From positions 18,845 through 82,844 of the forward strand of contig DBMR01000102.1 of the NCBI GenBank assembly GCA_002298785.1: a stretch of 64,000 bases of DNA, in the 5' to 3' direction. The stretch comes from Verrucomicrobia subdivision 3 bacterium UBA693. GTDB lineage: Bacteria; Verrucomicrobiota; Verrucomicrobiia; Limisphaerales; UBA8199. Position numbers and translations under genes: made by a program. The notes under the pieces are model-generated. The model was not told the origin of the DNA. It searched no databases and was given only the letters and a program-made list of their open reading frames with translations. This document shows, piece by piece, positions 45,456 to 53,475 of the stretch (position 1 is its first letter; each line of letters starts with the position of its first letter).

Positions 45456-48400
45456 CTACTCGAGCAGCACGTCGAACTCCGCCCCGGACGCATAATCGGC
45501 ACCGCGCTGCTCGCTGAGCGCCGTCCAGCGCACATAACGACATTCCAGCGGCGAGGCGAACCGGATCTTCTGCAGATCGAACGTGTCGGGCAGACGGCCT
45601 TTGGCCGCTTCGGTCCAGGTCTTGCCGTCCGAACTTACGGATACACTGTAGTCCTTGGTTCGGCCATTCGGCCCATCCTGCCGCGGCAGAATCGAGATTC
45701 CCACAATGCGCCGGGCAGCGCCAAGGTCGATATCCACCGTGTGAGGATGTTTGGTGACCGTGACGTCATAACGTGTGTGCCAGTAAGTGGAGCTGTCGCC
45801 ATCAATCAAGTGCGCCGCCTCTCCCTCGCCCGGTTGTTCGGAATCCACATACGCAATGCGCATGGAGGCACGGGGGATTTGTGCGGAGAACCGGGTTTCC
45901 GCCTCCGGAGCCGGCAGGAACCCTTCCCGCGTCGCGCGCGCCACGATCACGAACGCACCTTCCGGCGCGGCAAACGGTCCCACGTAATCTGTCCAGCCGG
46001 CCTGGTTCAACCGATATTGAAGCCGGCTTTCCACTGTCGCGGTCGACATCGTGACTTGGCCTTTGGTGTCCCGGAGGACGCTCACCGGACTGACGCATGG
46101 GATCGTTACCCGCGCCAGCGTGCCGGCATCGGCTCCTTTCGCTACCGGGCGGATGAGCGCCCCGAAAGACCATGGACGGTTGCTCCGTGGAATATCGCGC
46201 TCCATCGGTCCAGGGCCACAACTTGCACCGCCCAATCCGAGCACCGCCGCGTCCAAGGTCACGAACGTGTCGCCGGGAGGCGGCAGCTCGGTTGGATGCG
46301 GTGCGGTCAGGAGTTCCAGCGGGGTCCACGGCAACGCCGAGACGCTCATGCACTCGCCCGGGATGAACACCATCCCCGCGCCCTCCGGGTCGGTCAAAGC
46401 GCACCAGCGCGCGTCTTCAAAAGTGCCCATATCCTGGGGCTTGGCGTAGGGAACGAAATTCGCCACTACCGGCCGGTTATAGCGCCCCACGAACATGCCA
46501 CTCTTTCGGTCGGGATAACTCTCCCACGGCCCCCGGCCGAGATACGAGTATTCGGAAAATCGCGCGGGTACACCGAAGCCCAGCCCGATCCTGCCCAGCG
46601 GAATATTCGGCCCTTCTGGAACTACCTGTGCCTGCACCGCAATAGAGCCATCGGCGAACACCGTCCAGATGAAAGTCGAATGGAAGACCAATTCGGGCGT
46701 ACCGGTTTTTGGACTCAATTTCCAGCCACTGCCCGCGGACATATTGCCCATGGCGGCACGGCTTCTGCCGCGACTGACCACCGTGGCAACCACCTGCACC
46801 ACGTGGTCACCAACAGACGAGGCGGTGATCCCTTCAACCGCATGGCCGAGGTCGTGCAAGCCCTGGTCGAACCATCGTCCGGCGGTCCAGACATCGTTGT
46901 TCACCGGACATCGGAACGCGTTCAAGGCCGGTGTTTGTCCTGCCAAAAAGACCGATTTCCCGTCAATCTCGAGTGAAACCAGGCCGGCCCGTTCCCGTCC
47001 AAATACGGCCTTTACTTTCCCGGCCTTCACGATCTTTGTCTCCCCAGAAGTCTCCAAGGTTGGCGCGGTCCCAGCCGGCGCCAGCAGCGGTTTAGGCAAT
47101 GTCTTAAGCGGGATTTGCTCCGCGGCCATTTCGTAGCCAGCCGGCGCCCAACCGGTCGCTTGCCGCAACTTGAAACCGACGCGCAACAGGTACTCAGCGC
47201 CCGGGGTTGACGGTAAAGCTCGGAGCGGAAGGTTCACCGCCTGCTTTTTTCGGGGCCCAATCGCTGGGCAAACCAGTGTTCCGGAATCGATTTCCCGCCC
47301 GTCTTCAGTGACCGACCAGGCCAGGTCGAACTCGGAGAGGTCCTTAAAGAAGTGTTTGTTGAAAACCTCGACACCCCCGGGAGTCGCGCCGGATTTCACG
47401 CTGATTTCCTGGTAAACCTTTTTTACTTCGTAATAGCAGGGTTTGGGAGTGCGATCAGCGAACACCACGCCTTTGACAATGAACAGACCGTCGTTCGGTT
47501 GGTCGCCGAAATCCCCGCCATAGGCCACAAACCGCTTTCCCTCCGAGTTCGTTTTATACAGCCCCTGGTCGCACCATTCCCAGATCGCCGCCCCCAAAAT
47601 CCGATCCGAGGATTCAATGGCCTCCCAGTAATCGGCCAGGTTGCCCAGGGCATTGTTCATGATGTGCGCGTATTCGCTGACATAAAACGGGTACTTGATG
47701 CCTCGCCCCCCGCGCGCGCAGTGCCAAACCCACCCGACATCCGGATACTGGTTCGAGCCCAGATCCACGATCTCGTTATTGCGCTCATACTGGGTCGGAC
47801 GCGAGGTATCCCGGGCCTTGAGCGCCCGTTCCGCCGCCACAAAGTTTTTGCCGGGACCGGCCTCATTGCCCAGCGACCACACCACCACGCAGGGATGATT
47901 CTTATCGCGTTCCACCATCGCCATCACCCGCGCCACATGCGCCGCCTCCCATTCTTTCGGGTGCGACAGCGATTCCTTCCCATAGTAATACCCGTGGCTT
48001 TCAATGTTGGCTTCATCAAGAAGGTAAATGCCATACCGGTTGCAGAGGTAATACCAATACGGATCGTTTGGGTAATGGGACGTGCGCACGTGGTTCACGT
48101 TCGCCTGCTTCAGCCGCAAAATATCGAGCTCCATCTGCTCCCGCGTAACCGCGTGACCGGTGTCCGGAAAATTCTCGTGCCGATTCACTCCTTTGAACTT
48201 CACCGGTTGGCCGTTCAGCAGGTAAACCTCGTTCACGATTTCACAAGTGCGAAAGCCCACCTGCGCGGAAACTGCCTCCACCGGACGGCCATCCTGCTCG
48301 AGCAAAGCCACCAGCGTGTAAAGATTCGGCTCTTCCGCTGACCACGGTTTGGCTTCGGCCAGCCGCAGGGAAACGGCCGGGGCCGCCGTCCGTGGTGCGG

Positions 48401-49304
48401 GTGCGCTGGCGACTTGGCGGCTCTCGGAATCAAAGAGTTGGAAGGAAAGTTTCTGCTCCGGACCCAGCTTGCCCTGCAGTTCTGCCGTGATGTCGAGGCT
48501 CCACGCCCCTTGCTGGTCGCGGCGCGGCAGCGCGAATAGATCCCGCACATGCACCGGCGCCCGGGCGCTGAGCCAGACTCCGCGAAAGATGCCGCTCAAC
48601 CGCCACATATCCTGGCACTCCAAATACGAGCCATCGCTGAACCGGTAAACTTCCACCGCCAGCACGTTGGTGCCCGGGGCCAGATAGACGGTAATGTCGA
48701 ACTCCGCCGGCGTACGGCTGTCCTTGGAAAAGCCAACGTAACGTCCATTGATCCACAGGTAAAAAAACGAGTCGACCCCGTCGAAGGTCAAATGCACCTC
48801 CCGCCCGGCCCAGGCTGCGGGAACGGTGAATCCCCGCCGATATGAGCCCACCGGGTTCCGATTAATGTAAGTGGTGAATCTCATCGGCGGTTCACCCATG
48901 ACGCGCGGCCAATCCCGCTTAAACAAATAGGACTGGTTGGCATACACCGGCACGTCGTAACCCTGCATCTGCCAACTCGAGGGCACTCGAATCGTTCGCC
49001 ACCCGCTGACGTCGAAGTCCGGCCGATAAAAATCGCGCGGACGTTCGTCCGGATGCTTCACCCAATGGAATTTCCAGTCGCCGTTCAGGCTGACCATGAA
49101 CGGCGAGAACTCCGGCAAAATCTTCTGCGCCGTCCCGGCATCCGGGAAAGGGATGATCGTGGCGTGGGGTGGCAGTTTATGCAGCGAGAGGTTCTGTTCC
49201 TGTTCCCATTCCTTGCCGGTCGGTTGGGTGAGTTCCTGGGCCGAGGAACTCCAAGCCACCGCCGCTGCAACAGCGGCCATAAACAGCGCACGCATATTAA
49301 TCAT
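45456..49304 (-). CDS. Secreted GH2 beta-galactosidase-type enzyme with discoidin-like C-terminus
   Basis: A 1282-residue GH2 enzyme with the LacZ five-domain plan after a signal peptide (1-22): sugar-binding jelly roll, immunoglobulin-like domain, TIM barrel, second immunoglobulin-like domain and the large beta-sandwich (small-chain) domain. The acid/base is Glu481 (SLGNEAGPG) and the nucleophile Glu544 (SEYAHIMNN), as in LacZ Glu461/Glu537. Beyond the usual end (about residue 1040) there is a further beta region and an F5/8-type C (discoidin) domain at about 1150-1280, with IDGDSSTYWHTRYD and YVRWTAL, which usually binds carbohydrate. Beta-galactosidase is the likeliest activity, but exo-acting GH2 enzymes vary. 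Export suggests use on polysaccharide. Confidence 0.93.
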   Translation of the reverse strand: MINMRALFMAAVAAAVAWSSSAQELTQPTGKEWEQEQNLSLHKLPPHATIIPFPDAGTAQKILPEFSPFMVSLNGDWKFHWVKHPDERPRDFYRPDFDVSGWRTIRVPSSWQMQGYDVPVYANQSYLFKRDWPRVMGEPPMRFTTYINRNPVGSYRRGFTVPAAWAGREVHLTFDGVDSFFYLWINGRYVGFSKDSRTPAEFDITVYLAPGTNVLAVEVYRFSDGSYLECQDMWRLSGIFRGVWLSARAPVHVRDLFALPRRDQQGAWSLDITAELQGKLGPEQKLSFQLFDSESRQVASAPAPRTAAPAVSLRLAEAKPWSAEEPNLYTLVALLEQDGRPVEAVSAQVGFRTCEIVNEVYLLNGQPVKFKGVNRHENFPDTGHAVTREQMELDILRLKQANVNHVRTSHYPNDPYWYYLCNRYGIYLLDEANIESHGYYYGKESLSHPKEWEAAHVARVMAMVERDKNHPCVVVWSLGNEAGPGKNFVAAERALKARDTSRPTQYERNNEIVDLGSNQYPDVGWVWHCARGGRGIKYPFYVSEYAHIMNNALGNLADYWEAIESSDRILGAAIWEWCDQGLYKTNSEGKRFVAYGGDFGDQPNDGLFIVKGVVFADRTPKPCYYEVKKVYQEISVKSGATPGGVEVFNKHFFKDLSEFDLAWSVTEDGREIDSGTLVCPAIGPRKKQAVNLPLRALPSTPGAEYLLRVGFKLRQATGWAPAGYEMAAEQIPLKTLPKPLLAPAGTAPTLETSGETKIVKAGKVKAVFGRERAGLVSLEIDGKSVFLAGQTPALNAFRCPVNNDVWTAGRWFDQGLHDLGHAVEGITASSVGDHVVQVVATVVSRGRSRAAMGNMSAGSGWKLSPKTGTPELVFHSTFIWTVFADGSIAVQAQVVPEGPNIPLGRIGLGFGVPARFSEYSYLGRGPWESYPDRKSGMFVGRYNRPVVANFVPYAKPQDMGTFEDARWCALTDPEGAGMVFIPGECMSVSALPWTPLELLTAPHPTELPPPGDTFVTLDAAVLGLGGASCGPGPMERDIPRSNRPWSFGALIRPVAKGADAGTLARVTIPCVSPVSVLRDTKGQVTMSTATVESRLQYRLNQAGWTDYVGPFAAPEGAFVIVARATREGFLPAPEAETRFSAQIPRASMRIAYVDSEQPGEGEAAHLIDGDSSTYWHTRYDVTVTKHPHTVDIDLGAARRIVGISILPRQDGPNGRTKDYSVSVSSDGKTWTEAAKGRLPDTFDLQKIRFASPLECRYVRWTALSEQRGADYASGAEFDVLLE

Positions 49305-49463
49305 TCCACCGCCAGCGTACAGGCGTCAAGCGACGCTGCAAAGCTGTTTCCCCACTACCACCCCTCCAAACGTGTCATAACTGGGCGGAGCCGCTAAGGT
49401 TCGTCTTCCGCTCGGTTCCAGAGCCAACCGACGGGCTCACCAGCAATTTGCCGCCTCGATTGC

Positions 49464-49787
49464 TCAGGAGGTTAATTTCGCTGAAAACCCATAGAGTCGA
49501 ACCACTTGCTGGATTTGATAAAACTGGATGGTGTGGCGCGCACTCAGAGTGTCCCCGAATAACATCCGGAGGTCGGCAATAATCCTGGATGGCCTCCGAT
49601 TTAAACACCGAGCCAGTTCTCGAACCGCCATGACCGGAGGGAGCGAAAGTTCACCAATAATCGGCGGAAGGTCTAACGTTCGAATCGATGGCCCTTCCGA
49701 CTGCCCGCCCTTTTGCTTTAAGACATCAACCAGGTCTTTGCAGCCTTTGGGTAACAGATAGCCGCGTTTGCTAAAATCGCGTTTCAT
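49464..49787 (-). CDS. Small protein resembling the IF-2 N-terminal domain
   Basis: A 107-residue basic protein. The region of about 40-105 (MAVRELARCLNRRPSRIIAD, then IQQVVRLYGFSAKL) matches the pattern of the translation initiation factor IF-2 N-terminal domain, normally found repeated at the start of infB. Here it stands alone with no GTPase domain. The first 40 residues (KRGYLLPKGCKDLVDVLKQK) are unfamiliar. I start at the ATG at 49787, which overlaps the upstream 82-residue gene by 17 bp; an upstream ATG at 49841 would add 18 residues. It is the last gene of a tightly overlapping leftward cluster. It may bind RNA or the ribosome, but this is inference. Confidence 0.6.
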   Translation of the reverse strand: MKRDFSKRGYLLPKGCKDLVDVLKQKGGQSEGPSIRTLDLPPIIGELSLPPVMAVRELARCLNRRPSRIIADLRMLFGDTLSARHTIQFYQIQQVVRLYGFSAKLTS

Positions 49788-50019
49788 TTGTTGACGTGTT
49801 TGAATGCTTTGGGGCGTTGCCTGATGGATGTTCTGCTGCACGCCTTTGCTCGCGCGCCCATTCTGTCCACCGCTCCATATTTGTGCCGTAAGTCAAACCG
49901 GTGTAGCGCTCTAACGCGGCCACAAACTGCCGAATTGTCTGCTGGCGCTGGGTTTCTAACGCAGCCTCAACTTGGGCCGGCCCACGGTAACCCTCGCCAG
50001 GCACATAGTGCCTGCTCAC
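49771..50019 (-). CDS. Hypothetical 82-residue protein
   Basis: A small, charged, soluble protein starting with GTG at 50019, two bases after the stop of the upstream gene (the bases read TGATGTGAG), and overlapping the next gene by 17 bp. The central stretch TGLTYGTNMERWTEWAREQR resembles the 'LTGxxxGxDxxxWxxW' pattern that I know from HEAT-repeat proteins of Planctomycetes and Verrucomicrobia, so it may be a single helical pair. No other motif is visible. Its reality is supported mainly by the start/stop overlaps on both sides and by the protein-like composition. Confidence 0.5.
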   Translation of the reverse strand: MSRHYVPGEGYRGPAQVEAALETQRQQTIRQFVAALERYTGLTYGTNMERWTEWAREQRRAAEHPSGNAPKHSNTSTNETRF

Positions 50020-50020
50020 A

Positions 50021-50374
50021 TCATCTGCATTTCAGTAGATTGAGGTCTCTGAGCCGCACCTTCCCGCAGGCCACGTTCCAAAGTGACGGCAATTCATCAA
50101 GCGCGTATTCGCGGAAGAGCCGCCCGGCCGCTCGGAACCAAGGAAGTCCAGGGCCGGTGGTGCGGAATCGATGCGCCCGCACTGGAGTGCCGCTCCTGGC
50201 AATCCACTCATCGACGACCAGGATCGGTCTGCCAGCGGTGATATGAATGAAGATGGCCATCGTCGCCAGGGCGCCCCAAACGAGAACAAGCATGATTGCC
50301 GAGACAAATCTTTCACCCAGGATCGAGACAGACTGATGCAATGGTCGCATAGGCCGTGATTGGGTGATCACCAT
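50021..50374 (-). CDS. Mini phosphoglycosyltransferase-like membrane protein, catalytic dyad missing
   Basis: A 117-residue membrane protein related to the bacterial sugar transferase (monotopic phosphoglycosyltransferase, PglC/WcaJ) family. The membrane helix at about 24-46, then RFRTTG (family: K/R-F-R-T-M), GRLFREYALDELPSLWNV and RLRDLNLL follow the order of the family core. However the roughly 30 residues between the FRTM motif and the RxxR-LDELPQ motif are compressed to a short loop, and the Asp-Glu catalytic dyad that follows FRTM in PglC is absent. It therefore is probably not an enzyme of that type. Its ATG overlaps the stop of the DUF2310 gene (TGATG). Confidence 0.6.
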   Translation of the reverse strand: MVITQSRPMRPLHQSVSILGERFVSAIMLVLVWGALATMAIFIHITAGRPILVVDEWIARSGTPVRAHRFRTTGPGLPWFRAAGRLFREYALDELPSLWNVACGKVRLRDLNLLKCR

Positions 50375-51276
50375 CAGAGGTGCGAGTCTGCCGCCGATGA
50401 GGTTCGATAGGTCCCCTGCGCCGAACGGCTGGCTCCCATTTGCTGGGTCGTCTTATTCGTCTTCAGCTTCTCGTCGTACTCTCCGATTTGGGAGTGCCGA
50501 CCACCATCCGTGGAAACGCCCATGTGCGAAACCAGTCTGCAGCGATCGCACTTGAAGTCAAACTGCCAAAATCGTCTCGTCGATTCCCACAGACATTCAA
50601 CCCTCCATGCACCTCCGCATCCCGGGCATAGCCTGTTATCTTCCCCTTTGGTCCTGCCCCAATACCTTGTCAGATAATAGTAGGTCGGCACACCGGTTGC
50701 GGCCTCGAGCTCCCGGCAAAGATTTCGCCCGTGTTCGGAAAGCTCGCTGTTCGGATCAGCCAACTGGCGGTAGGCCTCAAGTTCCAGCGCCCCAGAACCA
50801 AGCCAGATGTTGTCGTGGTGGCAATAGCTCCGCTGCCACGAATACAACTGCTCCTTGAGTTCGAAAGCCACCGGGAGCAAGAACACCGGAATCGGCGGCT
50901 TCCCATCTCCGCGGCAAACCGGCGATGCCCAGTCAAAGGCATGAGTGAATAGGTAAAGAGATGGGGAGCTTCTCCATGACGACGTGCGTTGCTTGGCACC
51001 GTCATCGAGAATCCGCCACCGCGGATTCCTGCCGAAGGCCTCAGCAACCTTCTTAAGTTCCCTCTTGCCGTGTGGTGAGTGGTGGCGCGGTTCCGCCGCT
51101 GCTCGGCTAGCGAGCAGCACGTGCGCGTTCAGGCGACCTTTCGTCCAAGTCAAAAAGTACTCACCGCAGAGCTGACCAGCATGAAACATCGCTCCCAGGT
51201 AGCTGTGCGCAACGTCTTCGAGTTGGTCCGGCTCGTTTCGACGGCGGCTGCCAAAGATGACATTGGCAAGAATCAT
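50374..51276 (-). CDS. DUF2310 Zn-ribbon protein
   Basis: A 300-residue protein that fits the DUF2310 family ('Zn-ribbon-containing, possibly nucleic-acid-binding'). Recognisable parts are SLYLFTHAFDWASPVC, the conserved helix ELSEHGRNLCRELEAATGVP followed by TYYYLTRYW, and the C-terminal zinc ribbon with CPGCGG and FKCDRCRLVSH. The final 50 residues after the ribbon are low-complexity and not part of the family. I choose the ATG at 51276 because family members begin with a short beta strand like MILANVIF; 26 upstream residues are unlike the family. It heads a chain of overlapping genes that ends with the IF-2 N-like protein. Function is unknown. Confidence 0.75.
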   Translation of the reverse strand: MILANVIFGSRRRNEPDQLEDVAHSYLGAMFHAGQLCGEYFLTWTKGRLNAHVLLASRAAAEPRHHSPHGKRELKKVAEAFGRNPRWRILDDGAKQRTSSWRSSPSLYLFTHAFDWASPVCRGDGKPPIPVFLLPVAFELKEQLYSWQRSYCHHDNIWLGSGALELEAYRQLADPNSELSEHGRNLCRELEAATGVPTYYYLTRYWGRTKGEDNRLCPGCGGAWRVECLWESTRRFWQFDFKCDRCRLVSHMGVSTDGGRHSQIGEYDEKLKTNKTTQQMGASRSAQGTYRTSSAADSHL

Positions 51277-51373
51277 GGCGAAGCCAAAGTGCAGCCGTGC
51301 CGGGCCAAAAGCGATGAAAAACAAACGAGCCGCTCTCCCGGCGTTGACTGGCACGACTAGTTGTCGGCCGCAC

Positions 51374-51844
51374 TCACTTCTTGAATCTCAGGTACGGCGC
51401 GTAGTGCTTGTGTACGGTCTTCATCTGCTCCATCTGCCACTTCAAAAGTGCGCTCTCTTGCTCACAGACTGCCGCGCGCTCCGCACCGGCTGGCAAAGAT
51501 CCAGAACCGTAAAGTCGCGAGCGCAATCCTCTCATATCAACCGCCTTGCTCCACAACTCGTCGAAGTAGCCCTCGATCTCCGCGCCGAACAAAAAGCGTG
51601 ACTTATACCTTGCCTCGGCAAGCACCACGAGTGCCTCGTCGTTTACATAGCCCTCGCGCAACACGCCGGTAAAGAACTGCTGCAGCTTCTCGAAGGCCTC
51701 CAACCTCTTAGCGAACAAATCAAGGCGGAGCTTATCACTGTTCGTTTTATGCTGAAGATACGCGACAAGCGATGCAATGAGTCCGACAACCAGTGTGATA
51801 AAGGCTGGCGTGAGCTTAACAACGATGTCAACCCAAGGTGGCAT
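51374..51844 (-). CDS. Hypothetical protein with N-terminal membrane anchor
   Basis: A 156-residue protein with one membrane helix (about residues 8-30, LTPAFITLVVGLIASLVAYL) followed by a helical cytoplasmic part (HKTNSDKLRLDLFAKRLEAF, then several heptad-like helices) to the end. The anchor-plus-helical arrangement with 'LFAKRLEAFEKLQQF' recurs in many uncharacterised accessory-region proteins, but I cannot name a family. Its stop is about 100 bp upstream of the DUF2310 start. An imperfect inverted repeat (51861-51895) sits 16 bp in front of its start and could contain the promoter or an operator. Confidence 0.6.
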   Translation of the reverse strand: MPPWVDIVVKLTPAFITLVVGLIASLVAYLQHKTNSDKLRLDLFAKRLEAFEKLQQFFTGVLREGYVNDEALVVLAEARYKSRFLFGAEIEGYFDELWSKAVDMRGLRSRLYGSGSLPAGAERAAVCEQESALLKWQMEQMKTVHKHYAPYLRFKK

Positions 51845-51860
51845 AATGGTTACGGCGAAC

Positions 51861-51895
51861 AGTAATATTGAACGAACTTTTTGTTCGTTGTTACT
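51861..51895. promoter_or_regulatory. Imperfect 35-bp inverted repeat upstream of the accessory cluster
   Basis: AACGAAC-TTTTT-GTTCGTT (51871-51889) is a perfect 7-bp stem with a 5-nt T loop, and AGTAA (51861) and TTACT (51891) extend it across an asymmetric bulge. It lies 16 bp upstream of the gene at 51844. It could be a dimeric operator, an RNA hairpin in the 5' leader, or a terminator for something transcribed from the right. Confidence 0.45.
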
Positions 51896-52108
51896 GCTGA
51901 GCTATCTTTCACTCTGATGGCGATATTGGATAGATAATCCCGCGCTTTCAAGGGCAAAAACCTTGAGCCGGAGAGCATTATTCAGAGGCTCGATTTATCG
52001 GCTTGCCGGCGAAATTGTCTTTATGCAGTCTCGCGGCAAGTTGACAATGACAAGGGAAAGAGAGCCCGGACGCGGGATTGAGGCCGCAGCCGCTTTCCAG
52101 GATTTCGT

Positions 52109-52873
52109 ATGAAACTGATCGGTCTACAATATGATATCGCGTGGGAGGATCGGCGCGCCAACTTCGCCCGCGTGCGCGAACTCCTGGCGCGACCCGGCAT
52201 CACCCCGGGCGCACTGGTGGTGTTGCCGGAGATGTTCGCCACCGGGTTCACCATGAACACCCAGTGGGCGGATGTTTACGGAGGGGAGACGGAACGGTTC
52301 TTGTCCGACCTGACCCGGGAATACCAGGTGGGTCTCGTGGCCGGCGCGGCCATGCGGGGCGCCGATGGCAAACCGCGCAACAAAGCCCTGATCTTTTCCG
52401 CCACCGGCGAGTTGGTGAATTTCTACGCGAAGATGCGGCCGTTTACCCCCGGCGGAGAATCGAGCGCCTACACGGCTGGACAGCGCGTGACGGTTTTTCC
52501 CTGGGGCAATTGGAAAGTCTCCCCGTTCGTTTGTTACGACTTGCGTTTTCCAGAGCTGTTCCGCATGGCAGCCGCCCGCCACCGCCCCGAGTTGTTCATC
52601 GTGATCGCAAATTTTCCCGCCCGGCGCATCGATCACTGGCGGCTGTTGCTGCAGGCCCGGGCCATTGAAAATCAGGCGTACTTGATCGGCGTCAACCGCA
52701 TCGGGAACGATCCGCAAACGAGTTACTCGGGCCATTCCTTGATCGTGAATCCCCAGGGGCAAATCATCGCGGATGCCGGGGAAAACGCGGGGTTTGTGCA
52801 AGCGGACCTGCAATTGGCGCCGCTACAGGAATACCGGCGCAAATTGCCCTTCCTCGAAGATCTCAAATTGTAA
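52109..52873 (+). CDS. Nitrilase-superfamily amidase (omega-amidase type)
   Basis: A 254-residue carbon-nitrogen hydrolase, probably cytoplasmic. The catalytic triad is intact: Glu41 (VVLPEMFATGF), Lys108 (NFYAKMRPF) and Cys142 (FVCYDLRFPELFR). The sequence is closest in pattern to the YafV/Nit2 omega-amidase group, which deamidates the alpha-keto forms of glutamine and methionine (for example alpha-ketoglutaramate) after transamination. In a genome with a methionine/SAM cycle this would fit salvage or clean-up, but other nitrilase substrates are possible. The start matches the family (MKLIGLQYDIAWEDR). It is a single gene between the accessory cluster and the GntR-ABC operon. Confidence 0.9.
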   Translation: MKLIGLQYDIAWEDRRANFARVRELLARPGITPGALVVLPEMFATGFTMNTQWADVYGGETERFLSDLTREYQVGLVAGAAMRGADGKPRNKALIFSATGELVNFYAKMRPFTPGGESSAYTAGQRVTVFPWGNWKVSPFVCYDLRFPELFRMAAARHRPELFIVIANFPARRIDHWRLLLQARAIENQAYLIGVNRIGNDPQTSYSGHSLIVNPQGQIIADAGENAGFVQADLQLAPLQEYRRKLPFLEDLKL

Positions 52874-53000
52874 GCGGCACGCCGCTGAGCGGAGCCCGGG
52901 ACGGGACCAGATCGGTTTTGGAAATGGTGTCGCGCACCGAGACGGTGCTTTCACTCGCAGCCGGGACGGACTGCGCTACAAAAAATATTTGCGATCCCTC

Positions 53001-53038
53001 TTGACAACTTGCTGCAAGTGTCATAGTGTCCTATGACA
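53001..53038 (+). promoter_or_regulatory. Promoter and tandem inverted repeats of the GntR-ABC operon
   Basis: TTGACA (53001-53006) is a perfect -35 box. Between it and the gntR start lie two inverted repeats that touch: ACTTGC-T-GCAAGT (53007-53019) and TGTCATAG-TGTC-CTATGACA (53019-53038). Both are perfect. The second covers the expected -10, so bound GntR protein would exclude polymerase. The -10 itself is poor (CATAGT). Confidence 0.65.
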
Positions 53039-53055
53039 GAAATGAGTGACGCCCT

Positions 53056-53475
53056 ATGTTGATTCAACTCAATTTCAAGTCCGGCAAGCCGGTTTACCTC
53101 CAGGTCGTGGACCAGATCAAAGCCGCCGCCGCTTCCGGCGCGTTGCGACCCGGCGAACCTCTCCCTTCCATCCGACCGCTGGCGGAACAACTGCGCATCA
53201 ATCGCAACACGGTCGCCAAGGCCTACACCGAGCTCGAAACCCAGGGCGTCATCGAGACCCTGGTGGGTCGCGGCTGTTTTCTTAAGGAGAGCAACTCGCC
53301 GTTCCGCAAGGAGGTGCGCCTAAAGATGCTGGCGGAACCGGTGGACGAGGCCATCGTGCAGGCGCATCACCTGCAATTGACAGGCGAGGATCTGCAAGGC
53401 GTGGTGCGCGACCGGCTGAAAGTTTTCGAACAAAAGCAACAACGTGAGGACACCAAATCCCAGGAAGAGCCATGA
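53056..53475 (+). CDS. GntR-family (YtrA-type) transcriptional regulator
   Basis: A 139-residue regulator consisting of the GntR winged helix (about 1-75, with PLPSIRPLAEQLRINRNTVA and TVAKAYTELETQGVIETL) and a short C-terminal dimerisation tail rather than a full ligand-binding domain, as in the YtrA subfamily. YtrA-type regulators are encoded with, and repress, ABC transporter genes. The ABC ATPase gene overlaps it by 4 bp (ATGA), and two perfect inverted repeats lie just upstream, so autoregulation of the operon is likely. The signal sensed is unknown; in Bacillus the YtrA operon responds to cell-wall antibiotics. Confidence 0.9.
   Translation: MLIQLNFKSGKPVYLQVVDQIKAAAASGALRPGEPLPSIRPLAEQLRINRNTVAKAYTELETQGVIETLVGRGCFLKESNSPFRKEVRLKMLAEPVDEAIVQAHHLQLTGEDLQGVVRDRLKVFEQKQQREDTKSQEEP

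Noticed and set aside
51841..51900. Integron attC site in front of the accessory cluster
   Set aside because: The inverted repeat lacks properly spaced RYYYAAC and GTTRRRY core sites, and no integrase gene or other cassette site is visible.
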